From Pseudoalteromonas sp. T1lg48 (GTDB lineage: Bacteria; Pseudomonadota; Gammaproteobacteria; Enterobacterales; Alteromonadaceae), in contig NZ_PQCC01000023.1 of the NCBI RefSeq assembly GCF_002964785.1, positions 62,001 through 126,000 on the forward strand: a stretch of 64,000 nucleotides of DNA. Reading direction: 5' to 3'. Shown one piece after another: positions 55,440 through 64,000 of the stretch. Numbering within the stretch: the stretch's first letter is position 1; every line of letters begins with the position of its first letter. Below the pieces are notes generated by a model that had not been told where the DNA came from, made no database searches, and was given only the letters and a program-made list of their open reading frames with translations. The position numbers and the translations under genes were made by a program.

Positions 55440-56396
55440 TTAACAGTAACCGAAGCTCATTAAGCGTTTGTAGCGCAAGTCCAGCATTTCCTCAACGCTG
55501 TTTTGACGCAGCTCGGCCAGGTCACGCTTCAACTGTGCCTTGAGGCTCTTGGCCATGGCATCGTAGTTGCGGTGCGCGCCGCCTAGCGGCTCTTCGATAA
55601 TGTTGTTGATCAGATCCAACTCTTTCACGCGCTGTGCGGTTACACCCATGGCTTCAGCAGCCAATGGTGCTTTCTCAGCACTCTTCCAAAGGATTGACGC
55701 ACAACCTTCAGGAGAAATAACCGAGTAGGTGCTGTATTGCAGCATGTTAACGCGGTCACCGACACCAATGGCAAGGGCACCACCTGAACCACCTTCACCG
55801 ATCACGGTACAGATAGTTGGCACTTTCAGCGCCGCCATAACCTTAAGGTTACGGGCAATGGCTTCACTTTGGCCACGCTCTTCCGCACCCACACCTGGGT
55901 AGGCACCCGGAGTGTCGATAAAGGTGAAAATAGGCATTTTAAAACGCTCGGCCATTTCCATCAGACGCAAGGCCTTACGGTAACCTTCCGGCTTTGGCAT
56001 ACCAAAGTTACGTTTGATCTTTTCCGCGGTATCACGGCCTTTTTGCTGACCGATAACCATCACTGGCTCACCGTCTAAACGTGCTACACCACCAAGAATG
56101 GCCGGATCGTTTGCAAACGCACGATCGCCCGCGAGTTCGTCGAACTCGGTAAAAATACGCTCGATGTAATCACGTGTGTATGGACGCAGTGGATGACGAG
56201 CTAGTTGCGAAACCTGCCATGCACCTAGTTCAGAAAAGATTTTATTAGTTAGTTCAACACTTTTCTCTTTTAGGCGACCGACTTCTTCTTCTAGCCCTAA
56301 ATCCAGTTCGCCCGCTCGACTGACGTGACGTAGCTCTTCAATCTTCGCTTCCAATTCGGCAATTGGCAGTTCGAAATCCAAATAATTGAGACTCAT
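55440..56396 (-). CDS. accA: Acetyl-CoA carboxylase carboxyltransferase subunit alpha
   Basis: The 318-residue protein forms with AccD the carboxyltransferase making malonyl-CoA, the committed step of fatty acid synthesis. Typical features are the N-terminal [20 protein letters not shown], the crotonase-fold [40 protein letters not shown] and [17 protein letters not shown]. It follows dnaE by 16 bp. Confidence 0.98.
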   Translation of the reverse strand: MSLNYLDFELPIAELEAKIEELRHVSRAGELDLGLEEEVGRLKEKSVELTNKIFSELGAWQVSQLARHPLRPYTRDYIERIFTEFDELAGDRAFANDPAILGGVARLDGEPVMVIGQQKGRDTAEKIKRNFGMPKPEGYRKALRLMEMAERFKMPIFTFIDTPGAYPGVGAEERGQSEAIARNLKVMAALKVPTICTVIGEGGSGGALAIGVGDRVNMLQYSTYSVISPEGCASILWKSAEKAPLAAEAMGVTAQRVKELDLINNIIEEPLGGAHRNYDAMAKSLKAQLKRDLAELRQNSVEEMLDLRYKRLMSFGYC

Positions 56397-56412
56397 GTGC
56401 TCATTAACCCAT

Positions 56413-59400
56413 TTAATTAAATTCTAATTCTATATTTTGTGCCGCCATCAGCGATAACTTATGAATTAAGTCATCGGCAGGCGTCACACACCATTGTGTT
56501 CCTAGTTCCAACTCAGCCAAGGCATCTGGCCGCCGGTACAGTATTTTTACCGGACAGGTGCCAAATTTGTACGGTTCCAGCACTTTTTCCAACTTTTCGA
56601 AGAAGTTGTCGTCAATTTGCGCCATGTCCACCGTCATTTTCATCGCTTTAATGCGCTTTTCACGGGCCTCAGCGAGGGTACAGACGTCTCGGGCGGTCAT
56701 TGTAATGCCGCCAGAGAAGTTATCAAAGCTGACCTGTCCAGTTATCACCAAGATATTGTTGATTTGCAGCAATTCTTGGAACATTTCAAACTGTTCTGGG
56801 AATAAGCGTACATCAATTCGGGCACTCTTGTCATCTAAGGTGATTAATCCCCAGCGTTTATTCTTCTTATTTATCAAAGTTCGGGCACTGATCACCAAAC
56901 CTGCCGCGGTGGTTTGCACATCTCGCTCAGTCGGCGTCAGATCGACGAGTTTACCGCTAGTATAGTGCTTAAGTTCACCACGATACTGATTTATAGGGTG
57001 CCCGGTCAAGAATAAGCCCAAAGTTTCCCGTTCACCGTCAAGCCATTGATTGTCGGTAAAGTATGGCACTCGTTTAAAGGCTTGCTCAACCTCTTCCGGC
57101 TCGGTTGCCAGCAAGCCAAATAAGTCACCTTGGCCAAGCTGCTCGGCCTTATTATGCTGTTCGGCGGATTTAATCGCCTCGGGCAACGAGGCCATTAGGA
57201 TGGCGCGACCGCCCTGCACCGGATCCGGACCCAGGTTATCCATGGCGCCGGCCATAATGAGTTTTTCAATAACCCGCTTGTTCAGGCGTTTCAAATCAAC
57301 TCGGGCACAGAAGTCGAACAGATCCTTAAACGGCCCATCCTGCTCTCTGGCGCTCAAAATCGCTTCTACCGGGCCTTCACCCACGCCTTTAATAGCACCA
57401 ATGCCGTAGACTATCTCGCCCTGCTCGTTCACGGTGAACTTATACAGGCCAGCGTTCACATCCGGTGGCAACAAGGTGAGCTTCATGTTTTCACATTCGT
57501 CCACCAGGGTGACGATTTTATCCGTGTTATCCATATCCGCCGACATTACCGCGGCCATAAATTCGGCCGGATAATGGGTTTTCATCCACAGCGTCTGATA
57601 CGACACCAAGGCATACGCGGCGGAGTGTGATTTGTTAAAGCCATAACCGGCGAACTTCTCTACCAGGTCGAAGATTTTCATCGCCAGTTCGCCGTCAACG
57701 CCGTTTTGTATCGCCCCTTCTTCGAAGGTCGAGCGCTGCTTGGCCATTTCTTCCGGCTTTTTCTTACCCATGGCGCGACGTAATAAGTCGGCGCCACCGA
57801 GCGAGTAACCCGCCAGAACCTGGGCGATTTGCATAACCTGCTCCTGATACAGGATTACGCCATAGGTCGGCTCCAAAATGGGTTTCAAGCTGTCGTGCTG
57901 ATACTGAGCATCCGGGTAAGAGATTTCCTCGTTACCATGCTTACGGTCGATAAAGTTATCTACCATGCCCGATTGCAGTGGCCCCGGACGGAACAAGGCC
58001 ACCAGGGCTATCATATCTTCGAAGCAGTCCGGTTTAAGGCGGCGAATAAGGTCTTTCATACCGCGGGATTCGAGCTGGAACACCGCCGTGGTTTCGGCGC
58101 GCAGCAGCAGCTCGATACTGGGTCTGTCATCCAGCGGAATGGCATTGATATCCACCGGCGCTTTGCCCTCGCGGGCGAGGCGCTCATTGGTCATATCCAG
58201 GGCCCACTGCAAAATAGTCAGTGTACGCAGACCTAGGAAGTCGAATTTAACCAGACCGGCGGTTTCTACGTCGTTCTTATCGAACTGGGTAACCGGGAAC
58301 TTTCCCTCTTCATCGCAATACAGGGCGGCAAAGTCGGTGATGGTGGTCGGTGAGATTACAACACCACCGGCGTGTTTACCGGCGTTACGGGTACAGCCCT
58401 CGAGAATGCGACACATGTCAATGAGGTCGCGCACTTCCTCGTCGCCGTCATAGGCCTCGGGGAGGCGAGGCTCCACTTCAAAGGCTTTGGCCAAGGTCAT
58501 ACCCGGGTCGCCGGGCACCAACTTAGAAATACGATCAACGAAGCCATAAGGGTGACCCAGCACCCGGCCCACGTCGCGAATAACCGCTTTTGCAGCCATG
58601 GTACCGAAGGTGATGATCTGGGATACCGCATCGCGACCATACAATTTGGCCACGTGGTCGATTACCTCATCGCGGCGGTCCATACAGAAATCGACGTCGA
58701 AGTCGGGCATAGAGACCCGCTCCGGGTTTAGGAATCGCTCGAACAGCAGGTCGAATTGCAACGGGTCGAGATCGGTGATCTTCAACGCGTAGGCCACCAA
58801 GGAGCCGGCACCGGAGCCTCGCCCCGGACCTACGGGAATATTGTTATCCTTCGACCACTGAATGAACTCCATTACGATCAAGAAGTAACCTGGGAACCCC
58901 ATCTGGTTGATTACGTCGAGCTCGATTTGCAAACGCTCGTCATACTCGCCACGGCGCTCTGCACGCACCTGCTCGTCTGGGAATAAGAATTGTAAACGCT
59001 CTTCGAGGCCGTCGCGGGATACCTTAACCAGGAAGTCCTCGATTTTCAGCGAACCCGTGGGGTAATCCGGCAAGAAATAGGTGCCCAGTTGCACGGTGAC
59101 GTTACAGCGTTTGGCGATTTCCACCGTGTTTTGCAGTGCCTCGGGAATATCGCTAAACAGCTCGGCCATCTGCTCGGGGGTGTTTAAATATTGCTCTTGT
59201 GAGAAACGCTTGGGCCTGCGCTTATCTTCCAGGGTATAGCCATCATGGATGGCCACACGAATTTCATGGGGCTCGAAGTCGTCCGGTTTTAAAAACACTA
59301 CTTCATTGGTGGCCACCACCGGCAGTTGATGTGCATAGGCATGCTCAACGGCCAGATGTAAATAGTTTTCTTCGTCGGCGCGCGAGGTGCGGATCAGCTC

Positions 59401-59904
59401 TAGATAATAATCGCCGGGAAAATGGGTTCGATAAAATTGACTGATCTCTTCGATCACCCCGGCATTGCCCTTAAGCAGAGCCTTGCCGAGATCACCGTCT
59501 TTACCGCCGCTGAGAATAATCAGACCTTCGCCATGCTCTGCCAGCCAGTCTCTGTCGACCATGGCGCGATGCATCACATGACCGCGTAAATAGGCTTTTG
59601 AAATAAGCAGGGTAAGGTTTTTATAACCCTGGTTGTTTTTCGCCAGCAGCACCAACCGGCAAGGCTCATCGGGAAATTCCGGGGTATTAAGCCAAATATC
59701 GGCACCGACGATAGGCTTAATACCGGCGCCATGGGCGGCGCCATAAAAGCGCACCAGGCCACAGAGGTTCATTTGGTCGGTAATGGCCAGGGCGCTGAGG
59801 TGCAACTCCTGCGCCTTGGCGACTATGGGTTTGGTCTTGGCCAAACCATCAACCATGGAAAAGTCACTGTGAACCCGTAAATGAACGAACTGAGGGGCTG
59901 CCAT
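56413..59904 (-). CDS. dnaE: DNA polymerase III subunit alpha
   Basis: The 1163-residue replicative polymerase has the PHP domain at the N-terminus ([16 protein letters not shown]), the catalytic palm with [16 protein letters not shown] (Asp401 and Asp403, matching E. coli), [20 protein letters not shown], and near the C-terminus the OB domain ([20 protein letters not shown]) and the tau-binding tail. Length equals E. coli DnaE (1160). It is preceded by rnhB with a 3-bp gap. Confidence 0.98.
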   Translation of the reverse strand: MAAPQFVHLRVHSDFSMVDGLAKTKPIVAKAQELHLSALAITDQMNLCGLVRFYGAAHGAGIKPIVGADIWLNTPEFPDEPCRLVLLAKNNQGYKNLTLLISKAYLRGHVMHRAMVDRDWLAEHGEGLIILSGGKDGDLGKALLKGNAGVIEEISQFYRTHFPGDYYLELIRTSRADEENYLHLAVEHAYAHQLPVVATNEVVFLKPDDFEPHEIRVAIHDGYTLEDKRRPKRFSQEQYLNTPEQMAELFSDIPEALQNTVEIAKRCNVTVQLGTYFLPDYPTGSLKIEDFLVKVSRDGLEERLQFLFPDEQVRAERRGEYDERLQIELDVINQMGFPGYFLIVMEFIQWSKDNNIPVGPGRGSGAGSLVAYALKITDLDPLQFDLLFERFLNPERVSMPDFDVDFCMDRRDEVIDHVAKLYGRDAVSQIITFGTMAAKAVIRDVGRVLGHPYGFVDRISKLVPGDPGMTLAKAFEVEPRLPEAYDGDEEVRDLIDMCRILEGCTRNAGKHAGGVVISPTTITDFAALYCDEEGKFPVTQFDKNDVETAGLVKFDFLGLRTLTILQWALDMTNERLAREGKAPVDINAIPLDDRPSIELLLRAETTAVFQLESRGMKDLIRRLKPDCFEDMIALVALFRPGPLQSGMVDNFIDRKHGNEEISYPDAQYQHDSLKPILEPTYGVILYQEQVMQIAQVLAGYSLGGADLLRRAMGKKKPEEMAKQRSTFEEGAIQNGVDGELAMKIFDLVEKFAGYGFNKSHSAAYALVSYQTLWMKTHYPAEFMAAVMSADMDNTDKIVTLVDECENMKLTLLPPDVNAGLYKFTVNEQGEIVYGIGAIKGVGEGPVEAILSAREQDGPFKDLFDFCARVDLKRLNKRVIEKLIMAGAMDNLGPDPVQGGRAILMASLPEAIKSAEQHNKAEQLGQGDLFGLLATEPEEVEQAFKRVPYFTDNQWLDGERETLGLFLTGHPINQYRGELKHYTSGKLVDLTPTERDVQTTAAGLVISARTLINKKNKRWGLITLDDKSARIDVRLFPEQFEMFQELLQINNILVITGQVSFDNFSGGITMTARDVCTLAEAREKRIKAMKMTVDMAQIDDNFFEKLEKVLEPYKFGTCPVKILYRRPDALAELELGTQWCVTPADDLIHKLSLMAAQNIELEFN

Positions 59905-59907
59905 AGA

Positions 59908-60504
59908 TTACTGCCCTCTCTCGGCGAGTACCCGTTGGACGGGCTTAAAACTCTTGCGGTGGTGCTCGGTAGCACCATGCTCCGCCAAGGCTTCAAAGTG
60001 CGCCTTGGTCGGATAGCCCTTGTGCCCCGCAAAGCCATACTGGGGATACTGGGCATCGAGATCGATCATTTCCTGATCCCGTGCTACCTTGGCCAAAATG
60101 GAGGCGGCACTGATCTCCGCCACCAGCGCATCGCCTTTCACCACGGCCTGCGCCGCCATATCGAGCGCGGGCAAGCGATTGCCATCAATAAACACAAAGT
60201 CCGGGGTAATATCCAAACCGGCAACCGCGCGACTCATGGCCAGCATGGTGGCATGAAGAATATTAAGCTCATCAATTTCCGCCACGGTTGCGCGGGCAAT
60301 GCAATAACTCAGAGCTTTTTCTTTGATTTCTTCGCTCAGCGCCAGGCGCTTTTTATCGCTCAGCTTTTTCGAGTCGGTCAGGCCGGCAATGGGCTTATTG
60401 GGGTCAAGAATCACCGCGGCGGTGACAACATCTCCCACTAATGGCCCGCGCCCGACCTCGTCGACACCGGCAATATATTGAACGTCTGGGCGATTAATTT
60501 GCAT
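59908..60504 (-). CDS. rnhB: Ribonuclease HII
   Basis: The 198-residue enzyme removes RNA from RNA-DNA hybrids, including single ribonucleotides. I take ATG 60504 as start since the family begins shortly before [20 protein letters not shown] (DEVGRG with two catalytic acidic residues). The other acidic residues appear in FVFIDGNRL and [12 protein letters not shown]. It overlaps the lpxB 3' end by 11 bp. Confidence 0.96.
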   Translation of the reverse strand: MQINRPDVQYIAGVDEVGRGPLVGDVVTAAVILDPNKPIAGLTDSKKLSDKKRLALSEEIKEKALSYCIARATVAEIDELNILHATMLAMSRAVAGLDITPDFVFIDGNRLPALDMAAQAVVKGDALVAEISAASILAKVARDQEMIDLDAQYPQYGFAGHKGYPTKAHFEALAEHGATEHHRKSFKPVQRVLAERGQ

Positions 60505-61651
60505 CGATAAGCTCCAATACGGCTTTGGCCGCCTGACGGCTGGCATCACAACGAATATTCTTATGTATTTCGGTAAAACGGCTGATTAACACACTGTTGT
60601 CACCGTACAGACGCGGTTCCAGCGCCGCACACAGGGCGTCGACATTGCATTCATGTTGCAAATACTCGGGCACTAATTCTTCATCGGCCAACAGATTGGG
60701 CAGCGAGAAATACTTGATGGTAAAGGTAAAGACGTTTTGCACCATCCAATAGGTCATGGGTTTGAGCTTGTATCCCACCACCATGGGCTTTTTATACAAC
60801 ATGCCTTCGAGCGAGGCGGTTCCAGAGGCCAATAAAATGGCGTCGCTGGCCTGCATCGCTAAGCTCGACTGACCGTCTAGTAAAATGGCCTTAAGATTGG
60901 GCGCATGCTCCTGTTGCAGGGTTAAAAACTGCTCCTTACGCGCCGCATTAACCAGGGGCACCACCACCTTTAAATCCGGATTCTGCTGTTGCAAACGCTC
61001 AGCGGTTTGCGCATAGGTAGGGGTTAGCAAGCCAACCTCGGAGCCACGGCTGCCAGGTAGCAAAGCAAGCACCTTATCCTCGGGGGATAAGCCCAACTGC
61101 TCCCGCGCCTGGGTATTATCCTGTTCAACGGCAATATCATCGGCCAGGGTGTGACCTACAAAGGTGCAGGGCACCTGATGCTCATCGTAAAATGCTTTTT
61201 CAAAGGGTAACAGGGAAAGCACCAAATTGGTGGCTTTGGCGATTTTATGAATACGTTTTTGTCGCCATGCCCACACCGAAGGGCTGACATAATGCACAGT
61301 CGTAATGCCCGCTTCTTTAAGCGGCAGTTCAACACGCAGATTAAAATCCGGCGCATCGATACCGACAAACACATCCGGCGGGTTAGCGATAAAATGCTGC
61401 ACCAGTTGCTTGCGAATACGCAGCAGGCGTGGCAAACGAGAGAGCACCTCAACCAAGCCCATCACCGATAGCTCTTCCATATCAAACAAGCTCTGACAGC
61501 CAAGCGCCTGCATGCGCGGACCACCGATGCCAACAAACTCTGCATCCGGGTGTGATTTTAATATCGCTTTCATCAGGCCTTCGCCGAGAATGTCGCCTGA
61601 CATTTCTCCGGCAACAATACCGATACGTAGAGGTTTAGCTGCTGCGCTCAT
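60494..61651 (-). CDS. lpxB: Lipid-A-disaccharide synthase
   Basis: The 385-residue glycosyltransferase of family GT19 joins UDP-diacylglucosamine and lipid X. Visible motifs are [52 protein letters not shown] and [15 protein letters not shown]. It leads the lpxB-rnhB-dnaE-accA operon here. The genes lpxD-fabZ-lpxA, which normally precede it, are not present: upstream is a 284-bp gap and then divergent cydA. Confidence 0.97.
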   Translation of the reverse strand: MSAAAKPLRIGIVAGEMSGDILGEGLMKAILKSHPDAEFVGIGGPRMQALGCQSLFDMEELSVMGLVEVLSRLPRLLRIRKQLVQHFIANPPDVFVGIDAPDFNLRVELPLKEAGITTVHYVSPSVWAWRQKRIHKIAKATNLVLSLLPFEKAFYDEHQVPCTFVGHTLADDIAVEQDNTQAREQLGLSPEDKVLALLPGSRGSEVGLLTPTYAQTAERLQQQNPDLKVVVPLVNAARKEQFLTLQQEHAPNLKAILLDGQSSLAMQASDAILLASGTASLEGMLYKKPMVVGYKLKPMTYWMVQNVFTFTIKYFSLPNLLADEELVPEYLQHECNVDALCAALEPRLYGDNSVLISRFTEIHKNIRCDASRQAAKAVLELIDAN

Positions 61652-61851
61652 CTAAAGGGGGCTTCCCGTATACCACTGTTATTATTAACAGCCTAGTCTA
61701 CCCTGTTTAGGGTGCGCTTAAAACCTCAGCGGCATACAAATCTAGGGTGCTGAAAAATAGCCGATTCACTAACCAGGTTGGTAAGCAATCAAGGAGTCTA
61801 ATTTTTCATCGTGACGCGCTTTTTTATCGGTCGGTGATTGCTAGTATGTGG

Positions 61852-61880
61852 TTGACTGTTGACCGATAAGCTTAGATACT
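61852..61880 (+). promoter_or_regulatory. Candidate cydAB promoter
   Basis: TTGACT (61852-61857) and GATACT (61875-61880) have 17-base spacing. Immediately downstream is a dyad CTTTCA/TGAAAG (61889-61908) that could be an operator or a leader hairpin. I could not match an ArcA or FNR box with confidence. Confidence 0.55.
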
Positions 61881-61935
61881 AGGCTAACTTTCAATAATTA
61901 CTGAAAGTTCAAACAGCTTGCATTAGGGGTAAACC

Positions 61936-63510
61936 ATGATAGATGAATCCTTTGTAGACATATCCCGTCTGCAATTTGCAATAACGGCCTTCTATCACTT
62001 TTTATTCGTGCCACTGACGTTAGGGATGACATGGATTTTGGTGATAATGGAATCGGTCTACGTGATGACCGGGCGAGAAATATATCGTGATATGACCAAG
62101 TTTTGGGGCAAGTTATTCGGTATCAACTTCGCGCTTGGGGTCGCCACCGGGCTGACCATGGAGTTCGAATTCGGGACCAACTGGTCCTACTATTCTCATT
62201 ATGTTGGCGATATCTTCGGCGCGCCGCTGGCCATCGAAGGCCTGATGGCCTTTTTCCTTGAGTCCACCTTCGTCGGCATGTTCTTTTTGGGCTGGGACCG
62301 TCTGACCAGGGTACAGCATCTCGGCGTCACCTTCTTAATGGCCATAGGCACCAACCTCTCCGCGCTTTGGATCCTCATCGCCAACGGCTGGATGCAGAAC
62401 CCGGTGGGCTCCGAGTTCAATTACCAAACCATGCGCATGGAAATGCAAAGCTTTGCCGAGCTGGTCTTTAACCCGGTGGCTCAGGTGAAGTTTATTCACA
62501 CAGTATCTGCCGGTTATGTGGCCGCCTCTATGTTTGTCCTTGGGATCAGCGCCTATTATCTGCTTAAAGGGCGCGACGTGGCCTTTGCCAAACGCTCGTT
62601 TTCGGTGGCCTGTAGTTTCGGTTTAGCTTCGGTGCTTTGCGTGATCCTGCTCGGCGATGAATCCGGTTATGAGGTCGGCGAGGTGCAAAAAGTCAAACTC
62701 GCCGCCATCGAAGCGGAGTGGGAAACCGAGCCGGCTCCCGCCGCCTTCACCCTGTTCGGCATTCCCGACTCAGAAGCGCAGGAAACCCACGCCGCGGTTA
62801 AAATCCCCTATGTGATGGGCATTATTGCCACCCGCTCCCTCGATGAAGAGGTCACCGGCATCAAGGAGCTGCAGCAACAACACGAAACACGGATCCGCAG
62901 CGGCATGATTGCCTATCGGTATCTGGAAAAGTTGCGAGAGGGTGACACCCGCCCCGAGATCGTCGCCGAATTTGAGAAGTACAAGTCCGACCTCGGCTAT
63001 GGTTTACTGCTAAAGCGCTATCGGGATGATGTCTACAACGCCAGCGAAGAAGAAATCGCTAAGGCGGTGAAGGACTCGATCCCTGCTGTCGGCCCGCTGT
63101 TCTGGACCTTCCGCGTCATGGTGGCCTGTGGGATGATCATGCTGTTTATCTTCGCCGCTTCTTTCTATTACAACGCCAAGCGGGTGATTGAGAAAAAACG
63201 CTGGCTGCTTAAGGCCGCCTTATTTGCCATTCCCCTACCCTGGATAGCCATAGAAACAGGTTGGTTTGTGGCCGAGTTCGGTCGCCAACCCTGGGCGATT
63301 TCAGAAGTGCTGCCCACCTTTATGGCCACCTCCAGCCTGACCTTTAATGATGTGCTGATCTCCCTGACCGGCTTTATTATCTTCTACACCATACTCGCCA
63401 TTATCGAGGTGTGGTTGATGCTGCACTTTATTAAACAGGGTCCCAGCTCGCTGCACACCGGCAAGTATCACTTTGAGCGCCAGGCCGCGCTTAAGGAGGC
63501 TCAGGTATGA
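61936..63510 (+). CDS. cydA: Cytochrome bd ubiquinol oxidase subunit I
   Basis: The 524-residue inner-membrane protein follows E. coli CydA almost segment by segment: [20 protein letters not shown] with heme-ligand His, [23 protein letters not shown] region, the long Q-loop ([20 protein letters not shown] through [11 protein letters not shown]) and [13 protein letters not shown]. The long Q-loop places it with canonical bd-I type enzymes, not the short-loop CIO type. It has AGGGG 6 bp before ATG. It reduces oxygen to water at high affinity. Confidence 0.97.
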   Translation: MIDESFVDISRLQFAITAFYHFLFVPLTLGMTWILVIMESVYVMTGREIYRDMTKFWGKLFGINFALGVATGLTMEFEFGTNWSYYSHYVGDIFGAPLAIEGLMAFFLESTFVGMFFLGWDRLTRVQHLGVTFLMAIGTNLSALWILIANGWMQNPVGSEFNYQTMRMEMQSFAELVFNPVAQVKFIHTVSAGYVAASMFVLGISAYYLLKGRDVAFAKRSFSVACSFGLASVLCVILLGDESGYEVGEVQKVKLAAIEAEWETEPAPAAFTLFGIPDSEAQETHAAVKIPYVMGIIATRSLDEEVTGIKELQQQHETRIRSGMIAYRYLEKLREGDTRPEIVAEFEKYKSDLGYGLLLKRYRDDVYNASEEEIAKAVKDSIPAVGPLFWTFRVMVACGMIMLFIFAASFYYNAKRVIEKKRWLLKAALFAIPLPWIAIETGWFVAEFGRQPWAISEVLPTFMATSSLTFNDVLISLTGFIIFYTILAIIEVWLMLHFIKQGPSSLHTGKYHFERQAALKEAQV

Positions 63511-64000
63511 TTTTCGATTACGAAACCCTAAAACTGATCTGGTGGCTGTTAATTGGTGCGTTGCTGATCGGCTTTGCCATCACCGATGGCATGGACATGG
63601 GCGCCGCCGTCTTACTGCCCTTTGTCGCCAAAAAAGATGTCGAGCGCCGTGTGGTAATTAACACCGTCGGCGCACACTGGGACGGCAACCAAGTCTGGCT
63701 GATTACCGCCGGTGGCGCCCTGTTTGCGGCCTGGCCCATGGTCTATGCGGCGGCTTTTTCCGGCTTTTACTTCGCCATGATGCTGGTGCTGTTTGCGCTG
63801 TTTTTCCGCCCCTTGGCCTTTGATTATCGCTCCAAGCTGGATAACCCGACTTGGCGTAATCGCTGGGACTGGGCACTCTTTACCGGCAGCTTTATTCCCG
63901 CGCTGATTTTTGGCGTCGCCTTTGGCAACCTGCTCCAAGGGGTGCCCTTGCATATCGATAATCTTATGCGGGTCAGCTATTTGGGTTCTTTCTTCGCTCT
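63507..64000 (+). CDS. cydB: Cytochrome bd ubiquinol oxidase subunit II (3' end beyond window)
   Basis: ATG 63507 overlaps the cydA stop (ATGA) and has AAGGAGG upstream. The visible 164 codons read [40 protein letters not shown] and [15 protein letters not shown], typical of CydB. It forms the membrane dimer with CydA. The gene is cut by the window edge, and any cydX would lie beyond. Confidence 0.97.
   Translation, partial: MIFDYETLKLIWWLLIGALLIGFAITDGMDMGAAVLLPFVAKKDVERRVVINTVGAHWDGNQVWLITAGGALFAAWPMVYAAAFSGFYFAMMLVLFALFFRPLAFDYRSKLDNPTWRNRWDWALFTGSFIPALIFGVAFGNLLQGVPLHIDNLMRVSYLGSFFA

Overview
The window is a 64 kb piece of a gammaproteobacterial chromosome. Blocks such as rluC/rne, yejK-yejL-yejM, tolQRAB-pal-cpoB, ruvCAB, cmoAB, purMN, lpxB-rnhB-dnaE-accA-tilS and cydAB, together with the families DUF3334, DUF3014, DUF3108 and DUF3413, point to an Alteromonadales-like marine lineage (Shewanella/Ferrimonas-like). 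The genus cannot be fixed by reading alone.

Layout. 1-13.96 kb is core: plsX-rpmF-yceD, maf, a HAD phosphatase, rluC (frameshifted), rne with a long leader, yejK/yejLM, aceK and a LysR regulator. 14.0-14.4 kb holds hairpins and an 86-bp direct repeat. 14.43-21.28 kb is an integrative island in the 3' end of a tRNA-Ser(GGA) gene, bounded by a 29-bp direct repeat. It carries a tyrosine integrase, a long structured non-coding leader in front of two unknown genes, a serine resolvase with an inverted-repeat site, a phosphoribosyltransferase + DprA-like pair that fits the ShosTA anti-phage family, and the decayed C-terminus of a second integrase beside the tRNA. 21.45-28.2 kb: nadA, five tRNA-Lys genes, and the Tol-Pal envelope operon. 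28.2-29.08 kb has no protein gene but contains a convincing small-RNA unit (promoter, hairpins, terminator). 29.1-33.2 kb: ruvB-ruvA-ruvC and aspS. 33.3-39.7 kb: a DUF72 gene, a CheX-like DUF3334 gene, cmoA, cmoB (frameshifted), a MITE-like palindromic element, purM-purN and a DUF3108 gene. 39.7-44.6 kb: an ECF sigma/anti-sigma-like/TonB-like set and an HxlR regulator divergent from a four-gene redox operon. 44.9-48.2 kb is accessory: a GNAT gene, an attC-like palindrome and a 614-residue protein with a PD-(D/E)XK-like C-terminus. 48.2-64 kb: 4.5S RNA, DUF3014, patatin, CPA2 antiporter, diguanylate cyclase, tilS-accA-dnaE-rnhB-lpxB, and divergent cydAB cut by the window end.

The most interesting parts are the tRNA-Ser island (ShosTA-like module plus uncharacterised genes behind a hairpin-rich leader), the candidate sRNA between tolQ and ruvB, the MITE-like element before purM, and the solitary nuclease-like gene. 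Two housekeeping RNA-modification genes (rluC, cmoB) each miss one base, in both cases a GG read as G; sequencing error is the simplest explanation.
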